The notes: a model not told the origin generated them from the sequence alone. 49,918 bases of DNA from Fulvivirga imtechensis AK7 (GCF_000331535.1 NZ_AMZN01000007.1:1-49918), one strand, 5' to 3'. Numbered from the stretch's first letter, positions 36,023 through 45,790 are shown. Translations and numbers: made by a program.

Positions 36023-36943
36023 TTGTCGTTCCAACTAAAAATACTTGGTTCTAACTCCGCCACGCCTGCCTATGGCAGGCACCATACAGCTCAATTGCTG
36101 AATGTACAGAATCACTACTTTCTGATCGATTGTGGGGAAGCTACACAAATACAGCTCTCCCGCTATAAATGTAAAACACAACGGATCAATCATATCTTTA
36201 TCAGCCACCTTCACGGTGACCACTACCTGGGCCTCATGGGATTGATCTTTACTATGCACCTGATGGGGCGACAAGCAGACCTCCATATATTTGGGCAAAA
36301 AGGGTTGGAGGAGATCATTGTGACCCAGCTAAAGTACTCCGGTACCGTATTGAATTACACAATAATATTCAGGGAGTTAAACCCCGCACTATCCGAAATT
36401 TTGTTTGAAGATGAATGGGTAGAGGTAAAGAGCTTTCCTCTAAATCACCGTATCCCCTGCAGTGGCTTTATTATTAAGGAAAAACCCAAACCCTATAGAA
36501 TCGACAAAGAAAAGCTCCCTCCTAACCTGTCATTGGTAAATATAGCCCGGTTAAAAAAGGGAGAAGATATTTATGATGATCAGGGAAATCTTGTATATAA
36601 AAACCGGGATCTGACATTACCACCACGAAAGTCGAGATCCTATGCATACTGTTCCGACACAAAGTATGACGAAACAATCATCCACTACATAAAAAATGTA
36701 GACCTGCTCTATCACGAGGCTACTTTTCTTTTGGAAAGGGAACAGTGGGCCGAGCAGACGTTTCATTCTACCACAGAACAAGCAGCCCGCATAGCATTAC
36801 TTGCAGAAGCGAAACAACTGATCATTGGCCACTTTTCAGCACGCTATAAAGACCTTACACCTTTTTTAACAGAGGCAAGACATATTTTCAACAATACCTT
36901 ACTGGCTACTGAAGGCGAAGCCATTGATGTGCCTGATCTATGA
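36023..36943 (+). CDS. rnz: Ribonuclease Z (TTG start)
   Basis: A 306-residue metallo-beta-lactamase-fold RNase that cuts the 3' trailer of pre-tRNA. The metal motif is HIFISHLHGDHYLGLMGL with His62, His64, Asp66 and His67; others are KSFPLNHRIPCSGFIIKE, SRSYAYCSDTKYDE, LLYHEATFLLER and LIIGHFSARY. The front MSFQLKILGSNSATPA is typical and starts with TTG 36023, as there is no ATG near. In a genome whose tRNA genes may lack CCA, as the one here does, this enzyme makes the 3' end. It overlaps the following gene by 4 bases (ATGA). Confidence 0.93.
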   Translation: MSFQLKILGSNSATPAYGRHHTAQLLNVQNHYFLIDCGEATQIQLSRYKCKTQRINHIFISHLHGDHYLGLMGLIFTMHLMGRQADLHIFGQKGLEEIIVTQLKYSGTVLNYTIIFRELNPALSEILFEDEWVEVKSFPLNHRIPCSGFIIKEKPKPYRIDKEKLPPNLSLVNIARLKKGEDIYDDQGNLVYKNRDLTLPPRKSRSYAYCSDTKYDETIIHYIKNVDLLYHEATFLLEREQWAEQTFHSTTEQAARIALLAEAKQLIIGHFSARYKDLTPFLTEARHIFNNTLLATEGEAIDVPDL

Positions 36944-37743
36944 AACATACAATAGACAAAAAGACCAACCTTTTTATTATTCTCAGTGGCATATTTCTCA
37001 CAAATGCGTTGCTGGCGGAGTTGGTAGGTATTAAAATCTTTTCCCTGGAATCCTCATTAGGTTTTCCTCCTGCTCAAATCAAACTGCTGGATGATTGGGT
37101 GCTGGATTTCAACCTCACTGCCGGTGTCATGCTGTGGCCGGTAGTGTTCGTTACTACTGATATTATTAATGAGTATTTTGGAAAAGAAGGTGTAAAAAAG
37201 ATCAGCTACCTGACCGTGATCTTCATTTCATATGCCTTCCTGATCATCACGGTCGTAAGCTGGCTTGAGCCGGCATCATTCTGGCTGGATATCAACAAAA
37301 CTGACGATGCGGGTAATGCATTTGATATGGATTATGCCTTCGACAAAGTTTTCCTTCAAGGGGCACGCATCATAGTAGGGTCGCTGGTGGCCTTTTTGAT
37401 AGGACAGTTGCTGGATGTATTTGTTTTTCACAAGCTGAGGCACATTACAGGCAGCAAAATGCTATGGCTAAGGGCTACGGGTTCAACGCTCGTCTCTCAA
37501 CTAATAGACAGTTTTGTAGTACTTTTTATAGCATTTTATTTACTGGCTTCGGCTGATGCTAAATGGAGCCTGGCCCAGGTACTATCGGTAGGCATTATCA
37601 ACTACATCTACAAGTTTGCAGTGGCTATTATTATGACACCTACACTGTACATAGCGCATTACCTGATAGACAGATATCTGGGTAAAGACAAGGCAGAAAA
37701 GATGATGGAAGATGCAGCAGCAAAAAGCACATCATTCTTTTAG
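36940..37743 (+). CDS. Queuosine precursor transporter (YhhQ/VUT family)
   Basis: A 267-residue membrane protein with six or so helices. Family marks are NALLAELVGIKIF, the GVMLWPVVFVTTDIINEYFG segment with conserved Asp/Glu, GSLVAFLIGQLLDVFVFHKL and RATGSTLVSQLIDSFVVLF. The YhhQ family imports preQ0/preQ1, the bases used to make queuosine in tRNA. It is translationally coupled to rnz through a 4-base overlap, which fits a shared tRNA-maturation theme. A short degenerate tract of CGACT/CTACC words (about 37750-37795) follows its stop. Confidence 0.9.
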   Translation: MKHTIDKKTNLFIILSGIFLTNALLAELVGIKIFSLESSLGFPPAQIKLLDDWVLDFNLTAGVMLWPVVFVTTDIINEYFGKEGVKKISYLTVIFISYAFLIITVVSWLEPASFWLDINKTDDAGNAFDMDYAFDKVFLQGARIIVGSLVAFLIGQLLDVFVFHKLRHITGSKMLWLRATGSTLVSQLIDSFVVLFIAFYLLASADAKWSLAQVLSVGIINYIYKFAVAIIMTPTLYIAHYLIDRYLGKDKAEKMMEDAAAKSTSFF

Positions 37744-37793
37744 TAAATACCTTCTGCCGACTACCGACTTCGGGCTCCCGACTTCCTACTCCC

Positions 37794-39245
37794 CTACCCC
37801 ACCTTTTTCTCAGGCTGTTCGGCCAGCGACTTTTTGTAAGCAGGCTCACACGGGTAATCAAACAAGCACTTTTCCTTGATCGCACTTACCACCTTTCGTG
37901 GCACCATTTGCTCCCATCCCTCCTGGCCTGATTTTATCATTGCCAATACATTGTCTGAAATGATATGCAGGTTGTTTACATTGGCTCCCTTTATATTTTC
38001 AAGCTTGTCATTATCGAGCAGGAATTGGTACAACCCATGTAGGTTGTCAGGTAGCACAAAATTATCCAGTGTATAAAGGCCTTCACCTCCCACTTTCTTT
38101 GAAGGGTATACATACAGCTTGACATTATTACCAAAAAGTGTACCGAAAGCCTCCAGCACACCCCCTCTAAGGTTTGTATAGTATTTCTCTTCGAAGACGC
38201 GTTGCAGATTGTAGATCCCAAGAATTATTCCAATCTTACGCCCTCTGGTAATTCCCGACAGGTAATCTACCAGCTTATAATACTCCGGATAATTTGAGAT
38301 CATGACATTTTGCCCTAATGAGCATATAATATCCACCCTGTTAAGAAAATCCTTCTCATCAATCTCTCCCTCGGTGCGCAAATCACTTAGCGTCAGCTCT
38401 GTAAGCACAACTATTTTCTCTTTATCTACATCCGGTTCGTGCTTGAAATGTCTTCTTGCCGTTAGCAGCATATCCACATTCACGTGTGTGACCGGCCGGA
38501 ATCTCCCCCTTAGCACCAATACATTCTTTTTATAAAGCGCCTCGGAAGGTTGCATAACGTTACCATCCGGACCAAACATAGCGGCTGAAGTCATCCCGCT
38601 TTTCACCAGCTTCAAACTCATCACCCGGTTGTCCACATGTTTAAAGTCTGGACCATTGATCCTGAACATATCTATTTCTATGCGCCCGGGTACCAATCCA
38701 TCAAGCAAAGAGTCCAGCAATTCCTCCGGATCTTTAATATAAAAACAACCAAATATAAGGTTGACCCCTATTATTCCCAGCGCCTGTTGCTGAAGTATGG
38801 CGTCATTGTCGTGCATTTTAACATGAATGATACACTCATTATATGGCGACTGAGGTGTACATTGAAACCGTAAGCCGATCCATCCGTGAGGTTGATTGCT
38901 CCTTTCATAGTTCAATGCCTCCACGGTATTGGCAAAGGTAAAAAAACGGGTGTTTGGGGCGCGGTGAGGCAACCGCTCGATCAGCAAGTCGTACTCATGC
39001 TCCAGCATTTTCATAAGCCGGGGCTCGCATACATACCTTTCGCATACTCCGTAAATCGCATCACTAAAGCTCATATCGTATGCCGACATAGTCTTAGCTA
39101 TGGTTCCCGAGGCACCACCGGCTTTAAAAAAATTGGCAGCTACATCCTGTCCGGCACCGATTTCCGCAAATGAGCCATAAATATCTCCTTCCAGGTTTAC
39201 CTGAAGTGCCTTTTCCTTTGTAGTGAGTTGTCTGAGCGTGTCCAT
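37794..39245 (-). CDS. Large conserved protein of unknown function
   Basis: A 483-residue cytoplasmic-looking protein without signal peptide or membrane helices. Its front (ALQVNLEGDIYGSFAEIGAG, QDVAANFFKAGGASGTIAKT, MSAYDMSFSDAIYG) is strongly patterned, glycine-rich and looks like an active or ligand site. Later there are LRFQCTPQSPYNECIIHVKM and GIIGVNLIFGCFYI. I recall near-identical fronts in many Bacteroidota proteins that databases label inconsistently (for example nicotinate-nucleotide adenylyltransferase or TonB-dependent receptor); I see no nucleotidyltransferase HxGH motif and no barrel, so neither label is supported. It is divergent from the CPA1 antiporter. Confidence 0.75.
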   Translation of the reverse strand: MDTLRQLTTKEKALQVNLEGDIYGSFAEIGAGQDVAANFFKAGGASGTIAKTMSAYDMSFSDAIYGVCERYVCEPRLMKMLEHEYDLLIERLPHRAPNTRFFTFANTVEALNYERSNQPHGWIGLRFQCTPQSPYNECIIHVKMHDNDAILQQQALGIIGVNLIFGCFYIKDPEELLDSLLDGLVPGRIEIDMFRINGPDFKHVDNRVMSLKLVKSGMTSAAMFGPDGNVMQPSEALYKKNVLVLRGRFRPVTHVNVDMLLTARRHFKHEPDVDKEKIVVLTELTLSDLRTEGEIDEKDFLNRVDIICSLGQNVMISNYPEYYKLVDYLSGITRGRKIGIILGIYNLQRVFEEKYYTNLRGGVLEAFGTLFGNNVKLYVYPSKKVGGEGLYTLDNFVLPDNLHGLYQFLLDNDKLENIKGANVNNLHIISDNVLAMIKSGQEGWEQMVPRKVVSAIKEKCLFDYPCEPAYKKSLAEQPEKKVG

Positions 39246-39445
39246 TGTTCTACCTGATCCCGGTTCAAAGAATCAATATTTAATTGTAAAATTAAAAAAT
39301 TTCTATGCCTTTTATATTATATATACAAAGTTCACCCTTATTGGGTTTTTAAATATTAGATGGTGCTTTTAAATAAAGTCACTCTTTCCTAAATTGATTT
39401 GTTAAAGATTTTTTTATCATCGGCTTATATTAAAAACGTTGTACT

Positions 39446-40765
39446 ATGGAGGTTTTAGATTTCATCACGCTGCTGGTCATCATGGCGGCATTTTTTACCT
39501 TGATCAATGTCAAATGGCTAAGACTTCCGTCTACCATAGGGCTTATGCTTCTGGCCCTGGGCTTATCGATGTTTATTATAGTAGGAGAATGGGTTTTTAG
39601 AACGCTCAATGAATTGGCCACCAACCTGATGACTGAGTATGACTTCTCGAAAGTGCTATTCCAGGTAATGTTGAGCTTCCTCCTCTTCGCAGGAGCATTA
39701 GAACTGGACCTGAGGAAGTTAGGCGAAGAAAAGTGGCCGATATTAGTATTAGCAACGGTTGGCGTACTGATCTCGACCTTTGTGGCAGGAATAGCAATAT
39801 ACTTCCTGCTTCCATTTGTAGGCATCTCTCTGGATTTTATTTATTGTCTGCTCTTCGGTGCGCTTATCTCCCCCACTGATCCCATAGCTGTACTGGCTAT
39901 GATCAAAAAGACCACTGTATCGAAAAACCTGGAATCACAAATTGCCGGAGAATCATTGTTCAATGACGGTATCGGCGTTGTGGTTTTTCTCACAATTTTA
40001 GCTATTGCGACAAAAGGGGTAGAAAACCTGCAGGTTCTTGAAGTAATCGAATTATTTACTGTTGAAGTATTGGGAGGACTGGCGCTTGGTGCTTTGCTCG
40101 GTTATTTGGGACTAAACCTTCTCCGCATTATCGATAATGAACATACCGAAATAGAAGTGTTAGTGACCTTATCCATGGTATTGGGGGGTGCAAGTATTGC
40201 TGAAATGCTACATGTCTCGGGCCCGTTAGCCATGGTTGTAATGGGCCTATTTGTGGGCAGAAAAGGCCGCACAAAAAAATTAGAGGATGCTGCCGGTGAA
40301 TATGTGTACAAATTTTGGCACCTGATGGATGAAGCGATGAACGCCATACTTTTCATTCTCATAGGGCTTCAGGTTATTGTTATTAAATATGAAACAGACT
40401 ATTTCTATGCTGCCGGCATAGCCATTGTGATCGTTTTACTGGCCCGCTTCATAGGAGTTTCCGTCCCGATATCTGTTATGAGGATAAAAAGAAAGTTTCC
40501 GCCTTACACCATCAGGATATTAACATGGAGTGGACTAAGAGGTGGCATATCGGTTGCTTTGGCGCTCTCTCTATATGAAACGGCTAACTTTGAAACGCGG
40601 ATAGTCGATATCATTATTACAATGACCTATTGTGTGGTACTCTTCTCCATTGTGGTTCAGGGGCTCACTATTAAAAAACTTTTTGAAAAATTCAATGTAG
40701 TAAATAACGAAGAGCGCAAAACCCCTGAAATAGCCGCAAAACCAGTGTTAAAGAAAGCAAAATAA
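39446..40765 (+). CDS. Sodium/proton antiporter, CPA1 family
   Basis: A 439-residue membrane protein with about 12 helices. The core ion-binding motifs are visible: GALISPTDPIAVLAMIKKTT (the ST-DP motif), AGESLFNDGIGVVVFLTILA (the ND motif) and, near the end, LTWSGLRGGISVALALSL, all marks of the CPA1/NhaP group. It exchanges Na+ (or K+/Li+) for H+ across the inner membrane and controls internal pH and salt. The C-terminal tail is short and charged. It is divergent from the unknown gene at 37794 and followed by a broken NSS transporter. Confidence 0.93.
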   Translation: MEVLDFITLLVIMAAFFTLINVKWLRLPSTIGLMLLALGLSMFIIVGEWVFRTLNELATNLMTEYDFSKVLFQVMLSFLLFAGALELDLRKLGEEKWPILVLATVGVLISTFVAGIAIYFLLPFVGISLDFIYCLLFGALISPTDPIAVLAMIKKTTVSKNLESQIAGESLFNDGIGVVVFLTILAIATKGVENLQVLEVIELFTVEVLGGLALGALLGYLGLNLLRIIDNEHTEIEVLVTLSMVLGGASIAEMLHVSGPLAMVVMGLFVGRKGRTKKLEDAAGEYVYKFWHLMDEAMNAILFILIGLQVIVIKYETDYFYAAGIAIVIVLLARFIGVSVPISVMRIKRKFPPYTIRILTWSGLRGGISVALALSLYETANFETRIVDIIITMTYCVVLFSIVVQGLTIKKLFEKFNVVNNEERKTPEIAAKPVLKKAK

Positions 40766-40809
40766 TTAAATAACCTCTTGATAATCCCCCGCTAGCCAAT
40801 AAATAGCAC

Positions 40810-42042
40810 CTGATAGGGGCAGCGGCAGGTTCCGCTGTAGGACTGGGCAATATATGGAAGTTCTCATTCGAAGTAGGTGCCGGCGGTAGCGCTGCTTTTT
40901 TGATCATGTATCTTCTATTTTGCTTTATTTTATGTTTTCCCGTAATGATTACAGAGATTGCGATAGGAAGAAAAACGCAATTAAACCCTGTAGGAGCTTT
41001 TAAGAAACTTGGCTTCAAAAATTGGAAAGCACCAGGTTTGCTTGGTATTGCCAGCGGCATCTTGATCCTCTCCTTCTACAATGTGGTAGCCGGATGGGCC
41101 TTTGGGTACTTCCTTGAAATGATCTCAGCTAACTTCAGCATAGGGGAAAATTTTGGGACATTTACTCAAGATGTGATAAGGATAGGATTGTATGGCATTG
41201 TGTTTATGGGGCTACTGCATTCATTGTTTCCAAAGGGATAGCAGGAGGTATCGAAAGAGCGTCCAAAATTTTGATGCCGACATTAGTAATTATAATTCTC
41301 TGCTTAGCAATATATGCCTTAACACTTCCTAATGCTTTTAAGGGAATAGAATTTTACCTGATACCTGACTTTTCAGAAATAACCCTTGAGGTTGTATTCA
41401 ATGCTCTGGGGCAGGCATTTTTCTCCTTATCATTGGGTATGGGCGCTTTAATTACGTATGGTAGTTATGTAGGCAAGGGGGATAATATTATTACATCTGC
41501 CGCTTTCATCACGCTCGCTGATGTTGGTATCGCATTTATTGCCGGATTGATGATGTTCCCGTTTGTTGCTTATCTGACTGAAGGCACTATGGAAGGTTCC
41601 GCACCGGGCGCCGGCCTCATATTTGTCGTACTCCCAGGAGTATTCGCTAGCCTTACTGTATGGGCCATTGCTATTCTGATTTTCTTGTTGGGTATACCAT
41701 CAATGCTCAGTACCGGCACAGTGGAAAGCCTTACGAGCTTCCTGACCTACCCTTCGGGAGAGGTAAAATTTTTCATGGATTTCGTGGAAAACATTGCCAA
41801 CGATAACCTTCTTACCTCTGGGCGGATTCTTTATTTCTGTGTTTGGAGCCTATGTATGGAAAAAACATAACCTGCATGAAGAGATTGCGCAGGGAAATAA
41901 AGGGTATATGGGATCATTCATCAAAAAGTATCTGGATGTAACCCTCTCCTATATCTGTCCGGTTATCCTGGGGCTGATATTTATCCTGACAGTAACACAA
42001 AAATTCTTTGGAATAAACCTGATTGATCTGGTAATAGGATAG
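40810..42042 (+). pseudogene. Broken sodium:neurotransmitter-symporter (NSS) family transporter
   Basis: Three frames give one NSS transporter. The first helix reads IGAAAGSAVGLGNIWKFSFE (from about 40813), the family hallmark, but an in-frame TAG lies just before it (40804-40806) and no start codon is present, so the first ten or so residues are lost. At about 41208-41211 one base is missing in a G run: frame 1 ends (MGLLHSLFPKG) and the proper continuation ATAFIVSKGIAGGIERASKI is in the next frame. A second shift near 41800-41815 moves the last part (FLPLGGFFISVFGAYVWKK) back to the first frame. Amino acids or similar solutes would be the substrates. Three lesions mean it is dead or dying, not programmed. 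Confidence 0.88.
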
Positions 42043-42094
42043 CCGGTAACAATCAACTTAACAGGGCCAGAAATTGATACAGTTTCAGGCCTTA

Positions 42095-42523
42095 TTATTT
42101 AATATATTTTTTACCCTCATATTTCAGCTCTTCCCATGCTTCGGGTGTAGGAGGATTTCCTTTATCAAACATATCTATCATCCAACGAACTATATCCTTT
42201 CTAAAACCAAATTGCTCCATCAGATCCTCACAGAATTCCACCTCACTTTCTTCCACTACTCCATCAGCATATACCATTATCACCAGATCATAAAGCTGAT
42301 TCATCTTCTGATCATGAGTATCCGGTATCTGAAGTTCGTTTTTCTTTTCACTGCTTATCAAAGAAGCTATTTGCCGGTCTTTCAGACCGTATTTAGCCCC
42401 TAGTTTATAAAGCATTTTTTCTTCATCTGTATGCAGATGCCCATCCGCCTTTGCAAGAGCTATCAAATTACTCAGGTGGTTTTTCTTGTAAGAAAGATAC
42501 TGGTGTTCAAAAAATCCAATCAT
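42095..42523 (-). CDS. TerB-like domain protein
   Basis: A 142-residue, fully helical acidic protein. It shows the TerB-like pattern of two similar helix sets: LIALAKADGHLHTDEEKMLY and LVIMVYADGVVEESEVEFCE, each with an A-D-G turn and an acidic patch that binds metal in tellurite-resistance TerB. Stand-alone TerB-like proteins are thought to sit at membrane-linked stress complexes; none of the other ter genes is here. It converges with the broken NSS gene. Confidence 0.8.
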   Translation of the reverse strand: MIGFFEHQYLSYKKNHLSNLIALAKADGHLHTDEEKMLYKLGAKYGLKDRQIASLISSEKKNELQIPDTHDQKMNQLYDLVIMVYADGVVEESEVEFCEDLMEQFGFRKDIVRWMIDMFDKGNPPTPEAWEELKYEGKKYIK

Positions 42524-42801
42524 TTTAATGACAAGCTGATAAGTTCTTCAATATTGATACAAAACCTAAAAAGATGTTTTGCACAACCATATTATTTAAG
42601 CATATAGTTGTATCAATTCACCCTGTAGTCCAGGCCTGGTGTGTAGAATGCTAATTACCCAAACTAATTTTCGTCCTATTTTCCTTTTTTTCTACGTTAA
42701 AATTTGAAACCATCACGCTGCTATGCTTTCAAATTCTCTCCTGCTAAAGGAAAAACAGCGGCAAAAATTTAGTAAACCAATTTAGCAAACACCACACTAA
42801 C
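42524..42801. other. Non-coding stretch, nothing recognised
   Basis: A/T-rich DNA upstream of the TerB-like gene. No coding frame, RNA or clear repeat could be supported before element M5 starts. Confidence 0.5.
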
Positions 42802-42963
42802 TAGTGTCTCTAAGAAAACGTCAATGTCTGCGTTACGCTCGCCCCAAAAATGCTCATCTCGATAACTGTAACAACTGTACGGGACGCCACTTTTTGGCAC
42901 TTCGTCCCGCCTTTTGGCGCGAAAGTTTTCTTAAAGCCACTTAGGGCTTCCTTACAAACACTA
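42802..42963 (+). mobile_element. MITE-like element, copy M5
   Basis: A 162-bp element from TAGTGTCTCTAAGAAAACG to TTCCTTACAAACACTA, carrying AATGTCTGCGTTACGCTCGC and CCCAAAAATGCTCATC like M3, and GTTTTCTTAAAGCCACTTAG near its right end. The flanks on both sides read CACTAACTAG-like, which may be the target duplication or part of longer ends. Confidence 0.85.
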
Positions 42964-43114
42964 ACTAGCCTGGAAGGCGCTTTGCTTCAGCGCCCGGTTA
43001 CTCCTCAACGTTAATTTAGTTCTAACTTTTAAAAAAACCATAATTTATTGTAGCAATATTGTTATACAGATACAACAAACCTCGATTTTATAGAAAAAAT
43101 AGAATTTACCACGC

Positions 43115-43133
43115 TTATAAAACCGTTTTATAA
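43115..43133. promoter_or_regulatory. Perfect palindrome upstream of OM protein gene
   Basis: TTATAAAA-CCG-TTTTATAA, 8-base arms with a 3-base centre, 50 bases before ATG 43184. The size and place suggest a binding site for a dimeric regulator overlapping the promoter. Confidence 0.4.
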
Positions 43134-43183
43134 TGGGATAAATAAATTCGAATGCCCATCTTTAACCAATGATCCCTATCTCT

Positions 43184-43969
43184 ATGAAGAAACTGATATT
43201 GTTTTTTATGATATTTTTGGCATATAGTCAGCTATGTGCACAAGATGAAGAAAACATCTTTACTGACCGGCCCAATGCGACAGATGCCATTGCACTCATC
43301 AGCCCCGGAACCTTTCAAATAGAAGCGGGGGTGCTCAGCCAGTGGAACAAAGAAGATGGTATCAAATACAATTGGATCACTTCCCCCAACCTGAGCATCA
43401 AGTATGGTATTGCAAACTGGCTGGAGATGCGGGTACTGACCAATTACCTGACCCTAAAGGCGGAAAGTGAAACCATAGAAGCAACAACAAGCGGACTTAC
43501 TCCTATTACACTGAGCCCAAAGATAAAGCTGATAAAACAAAACTTCTGGATACCCGCTGCCAGCCTCGCTACTAATTTCACCCTCCCTGACACTGGAAAG
43601 GAAACTTTTCAAACTGATAAGTTAAATTATGGTTTCCGACTGCTTCTGGAGCATGTGTTTAATGATAAATATTCCTGGTCCCATGGTTTTGGAGCAGATT
43701 GGGATGATAGTCGCGAAACCACCTGGGCCTATTCATCATCCTTTGCCACGGCAGTGACAGGTAAGCTGGGAGCATTCGTTGAATTATATGGCTACTTCGC
43801 CACAGATATCACATCGTCTCACAATTTTGATGCAGGGTTTACCTATCTAGCCAGCCATAACTTACAGTTGGATACCTCTTTCGGATTACCGCTTAATGAA
43901 AATGCCCCCGATTTCTTCATTAGCTTTGGCGCTGCCTGGAAGACAAACCTCAAAAACGAAAATTACTGA
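43184..43969 (+). CDS. Outer-membrane transporter-like protein (phenol-degradation MetA type)
   Basis: A 261-residue protein from ATG 43184, which gives a normal signal peptide (MKKLILFFMIFLAYSQLCAQ); ATG 43169 would add five residues. The mature part begins with ENIFTDRPNATDAIALISPG and the strand-loop pattern QIEAGVLSQW ... LSIKYGIANWLEMRVLTNY, seen in the PF13557-like group of outer-membrane barrel proteins labelled 'transporter'. It ends in DFFISFGAAWKTN. Substrate unknown. Its stop codon overlaps the 3' end of the converging glycosyltransferase gene by 7 bases. Confidence 0.75.
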   Translation: MKKLILFFMIFLAYSQLCAQDEENIFTDRPNATDAIALISPGTFQIEAGVLSQWNKEDGIKYNWITSPNLSIKYGIANWLEMRVLTNYLTLKAESETIEATTSGLTPITLSPKIKLIKQNFWIPAASLATNFTLPDTGKETFQTDKLNYGFRLLLEHVFNDKYSWSHGFGADWDDSRETTWAYSSSFATAVTGKLGAFVELYGYFATDITSSHNFDAGFTYLASHNLQLDTSFGLPLNENAPDFFISFGAAWKTNLKNENY

Positions 43970-45546
43970 ATTTTGTAAACTCTGGCCGTATGGTTGCGAT
44001 GCACCTTTGGATTTAAGAAGTGAAGCAGCCTGTCAAACCGGGATGGCGAGATCTCCGTTTGCAACACCAGCATTTTACCAGGAAACAGACTAAGCACACG
44101 ATCTTTTCTGGCCTCGAGGTTTTCATCGCCTTTAAAAATAATGTAATTAGGCTCCTTCTGCATACGCTGCAATTCACCACGCAGCTCCTGAACAGTTTTG
44201 TCTGCGCCAAGATTAAAAGTAATTATATAACCCGGATCCGTATATTTTTTTTCGGCCTTAAATTCCCTCAACCCCAAAACATCTAACTGCAGTTCATCAT
44301 AATCTGCACCAGATCCACCTAAATAATAGACCGGGGGCTGCTTTACCTGCCCTCTTTCACTTTCGAGTATAATGGCCTTTACATCCTCTTTTTTCGACAG
44401 ATAGTATAAAGGCTCGACCCTGTCTTTCTTACTGTAAGTAAGCGCAAGACCAAGAGCAGCAATAACATTTATAGTCCAGAAAAACTTCCACAGCCCACCG
44501 TACAGAGCCGGATGACCAGCCCAAAACTTCGACTGCTCCTTAATTGAATTCCACCCTATGACACCCAAAATGATCAACATCGGGTACATCGGTAACAGGA
44601 AGCGCTCCTGCTTGTTGGGAAAAATAGAGTGTACCAGGAAAAAGATAAAAACCGCAACAAAAAGCTTAGGCTCCACTTTCCAGGTTCTTATATAACCCCA
44701 CATGAGAAAGATACTCACCGGAGGTACTAAAAAGCCAAATGTGGTAAGCAGAAATTTAAATGGTGATCCGGTGATATAGTTATAGGCATTCTCGCTATTG
44801 TAGACAAAATAATCGATCACATACTGGTATGGGTAGTCAAAAAATATGATATCCGGAATGCCTATCAGCACGAAGGTAATGATCAGGAAGCCAACTGTGA
44901 ACCACAAACCGGAAACCCACTTCTTTTCATATAATAGCACCATTCCCATTCCTCCCGCAAACAGTACGGTATGTAAACGTATTGAAAATGCTATTCCAAA
45001 TAAAATACCCGCCCAAATCCATGTATTCCATGTAATCGTGCCCTTGTTCTCTCCTTTTAAAATCAGGTAGAAGGCTGCCAATACCGGAGGCACACAAACC
45101 AGCTCGGCTAAGAACTGGACACTCAGGTAGGGCATAAACCAAAGCACACAAAGCAGCCATCCAGCAAGAATAGCATTCTTACGACTGGATAACAGACTGA
45201 CAATTTTGTAGGAAAAGTATATAGTCAGCAGAGAATACAAAGCATGAATAAGCCTCAAAAAGGTCGTCTTTACCATAGGATCATCAATACTAAATTTGCT
45301 CATGATCCACATGAAAAGAGCGTTGATACCCGCATAGACCATGCTATGCTTCGGAGGATGGGACTCTTCCAGCCAATGTGGAATAGCATCAGACCAACTC
45401 TGCGCCACACGAATCACACAAAAGTGATCGTCATGAAATGCGTATCCCTTAGAGAAAAAAGCTGCTAAAATCCTGAGCAGCAAGGCAGCAAAAAGTATTA
45501 CCCTAAGCGGGTGCTGTTGATAGTAAGTATAAAAATTGGATTTCAT
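43963..45546 (-). CDS. GT-C glycosyltransferase, mannosyltransferase-like (GT22 type)
   Basis: A 527-residue integral membrane protein with about ten helices. After the first helix comes SKGYAFHDDHFCVIRVAQSW, the acidic loop expected of GT-C enzymes using lipid-phosphate sugars, and in the middle SIFPNKQERFLLPMYPMLII, which strongly resembles the HKEERF-P motif of the Alg9/PIG-B (GT22) family. The C-terminal 130 residues (from about 395) are soluble and outside. It probably adds a sugar to a surface glycan or glycoprotein; the acceptor is unknown. It converges with the OM protein gene, overlapping by 7 bases. Confidence 0.82.
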   Translation of the reverse strand: MKSNFYTYYQQHPLRVILFAALLLRILAAFFSKGYAFHDDHFCVIRVAQSWSDAIPHWLEESHPPKHSMVYAGINALFMWIMSKFSIDDPMVKTTFLRLIHALYSLLTIYFSYKIVSLLSSRKNAILAGWLLCVLWFMPYLSVQFLAELVCVPPVLAAFYLILKGENKGTITWNTWIWAGILFGIAFSIRLHTVLFAGGMGMVLLYEKKWVSGLWFTVGFLIITFVLIGIPDIIFFDYPYQYVIDYFVYNSENAYNYITGSPFKFLLTTFGFLVPPVSIFLMWGYIRTWKVEPKLFVAVFIFFLVHSIFPNKQERFLLPMYPMLIILGVIGWNSIKEQSKFWAGHPALYGGLWKFFWTINVIAALGLALTYSKKDRVEPLYYLSKKEDVKAIILESERGQVKQPPVYYLGGSGADYDELQLDVLGLREFKAEKKYTDPGYIITFNLGADKTVQELRGELQRMQKEPNYIIFKGDENLEARKDRVLSLFPGKMLVLQTEISPSRFDRLLHFLNPKVHRNHTARVYKIQ

Positions 45547-45649
45547 CTGTTAGCGTCAAGCTGGAGCATATTTGTAAGGACGGGCAAAGCTACTCTTATT
45601 CTTTCGAGAAGTCAAGAATAACAAGGGGTGTCGGGCAGGATATGTTTGA
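45547..45649. other. Non-coding stretch upstream of the glycosyltransferase gene
   Basis: Contains no coding frame. It leads into the heptad repeat tract that follows. Confidence 0.4.

Positions 45650-45790
<141 letters not shown>

Noticed and set aside
41200-41300. Programmed frameshift in the NSS transporter
   Set aside because: Start codon is missing and a second shift exists further on; decay explains all three.
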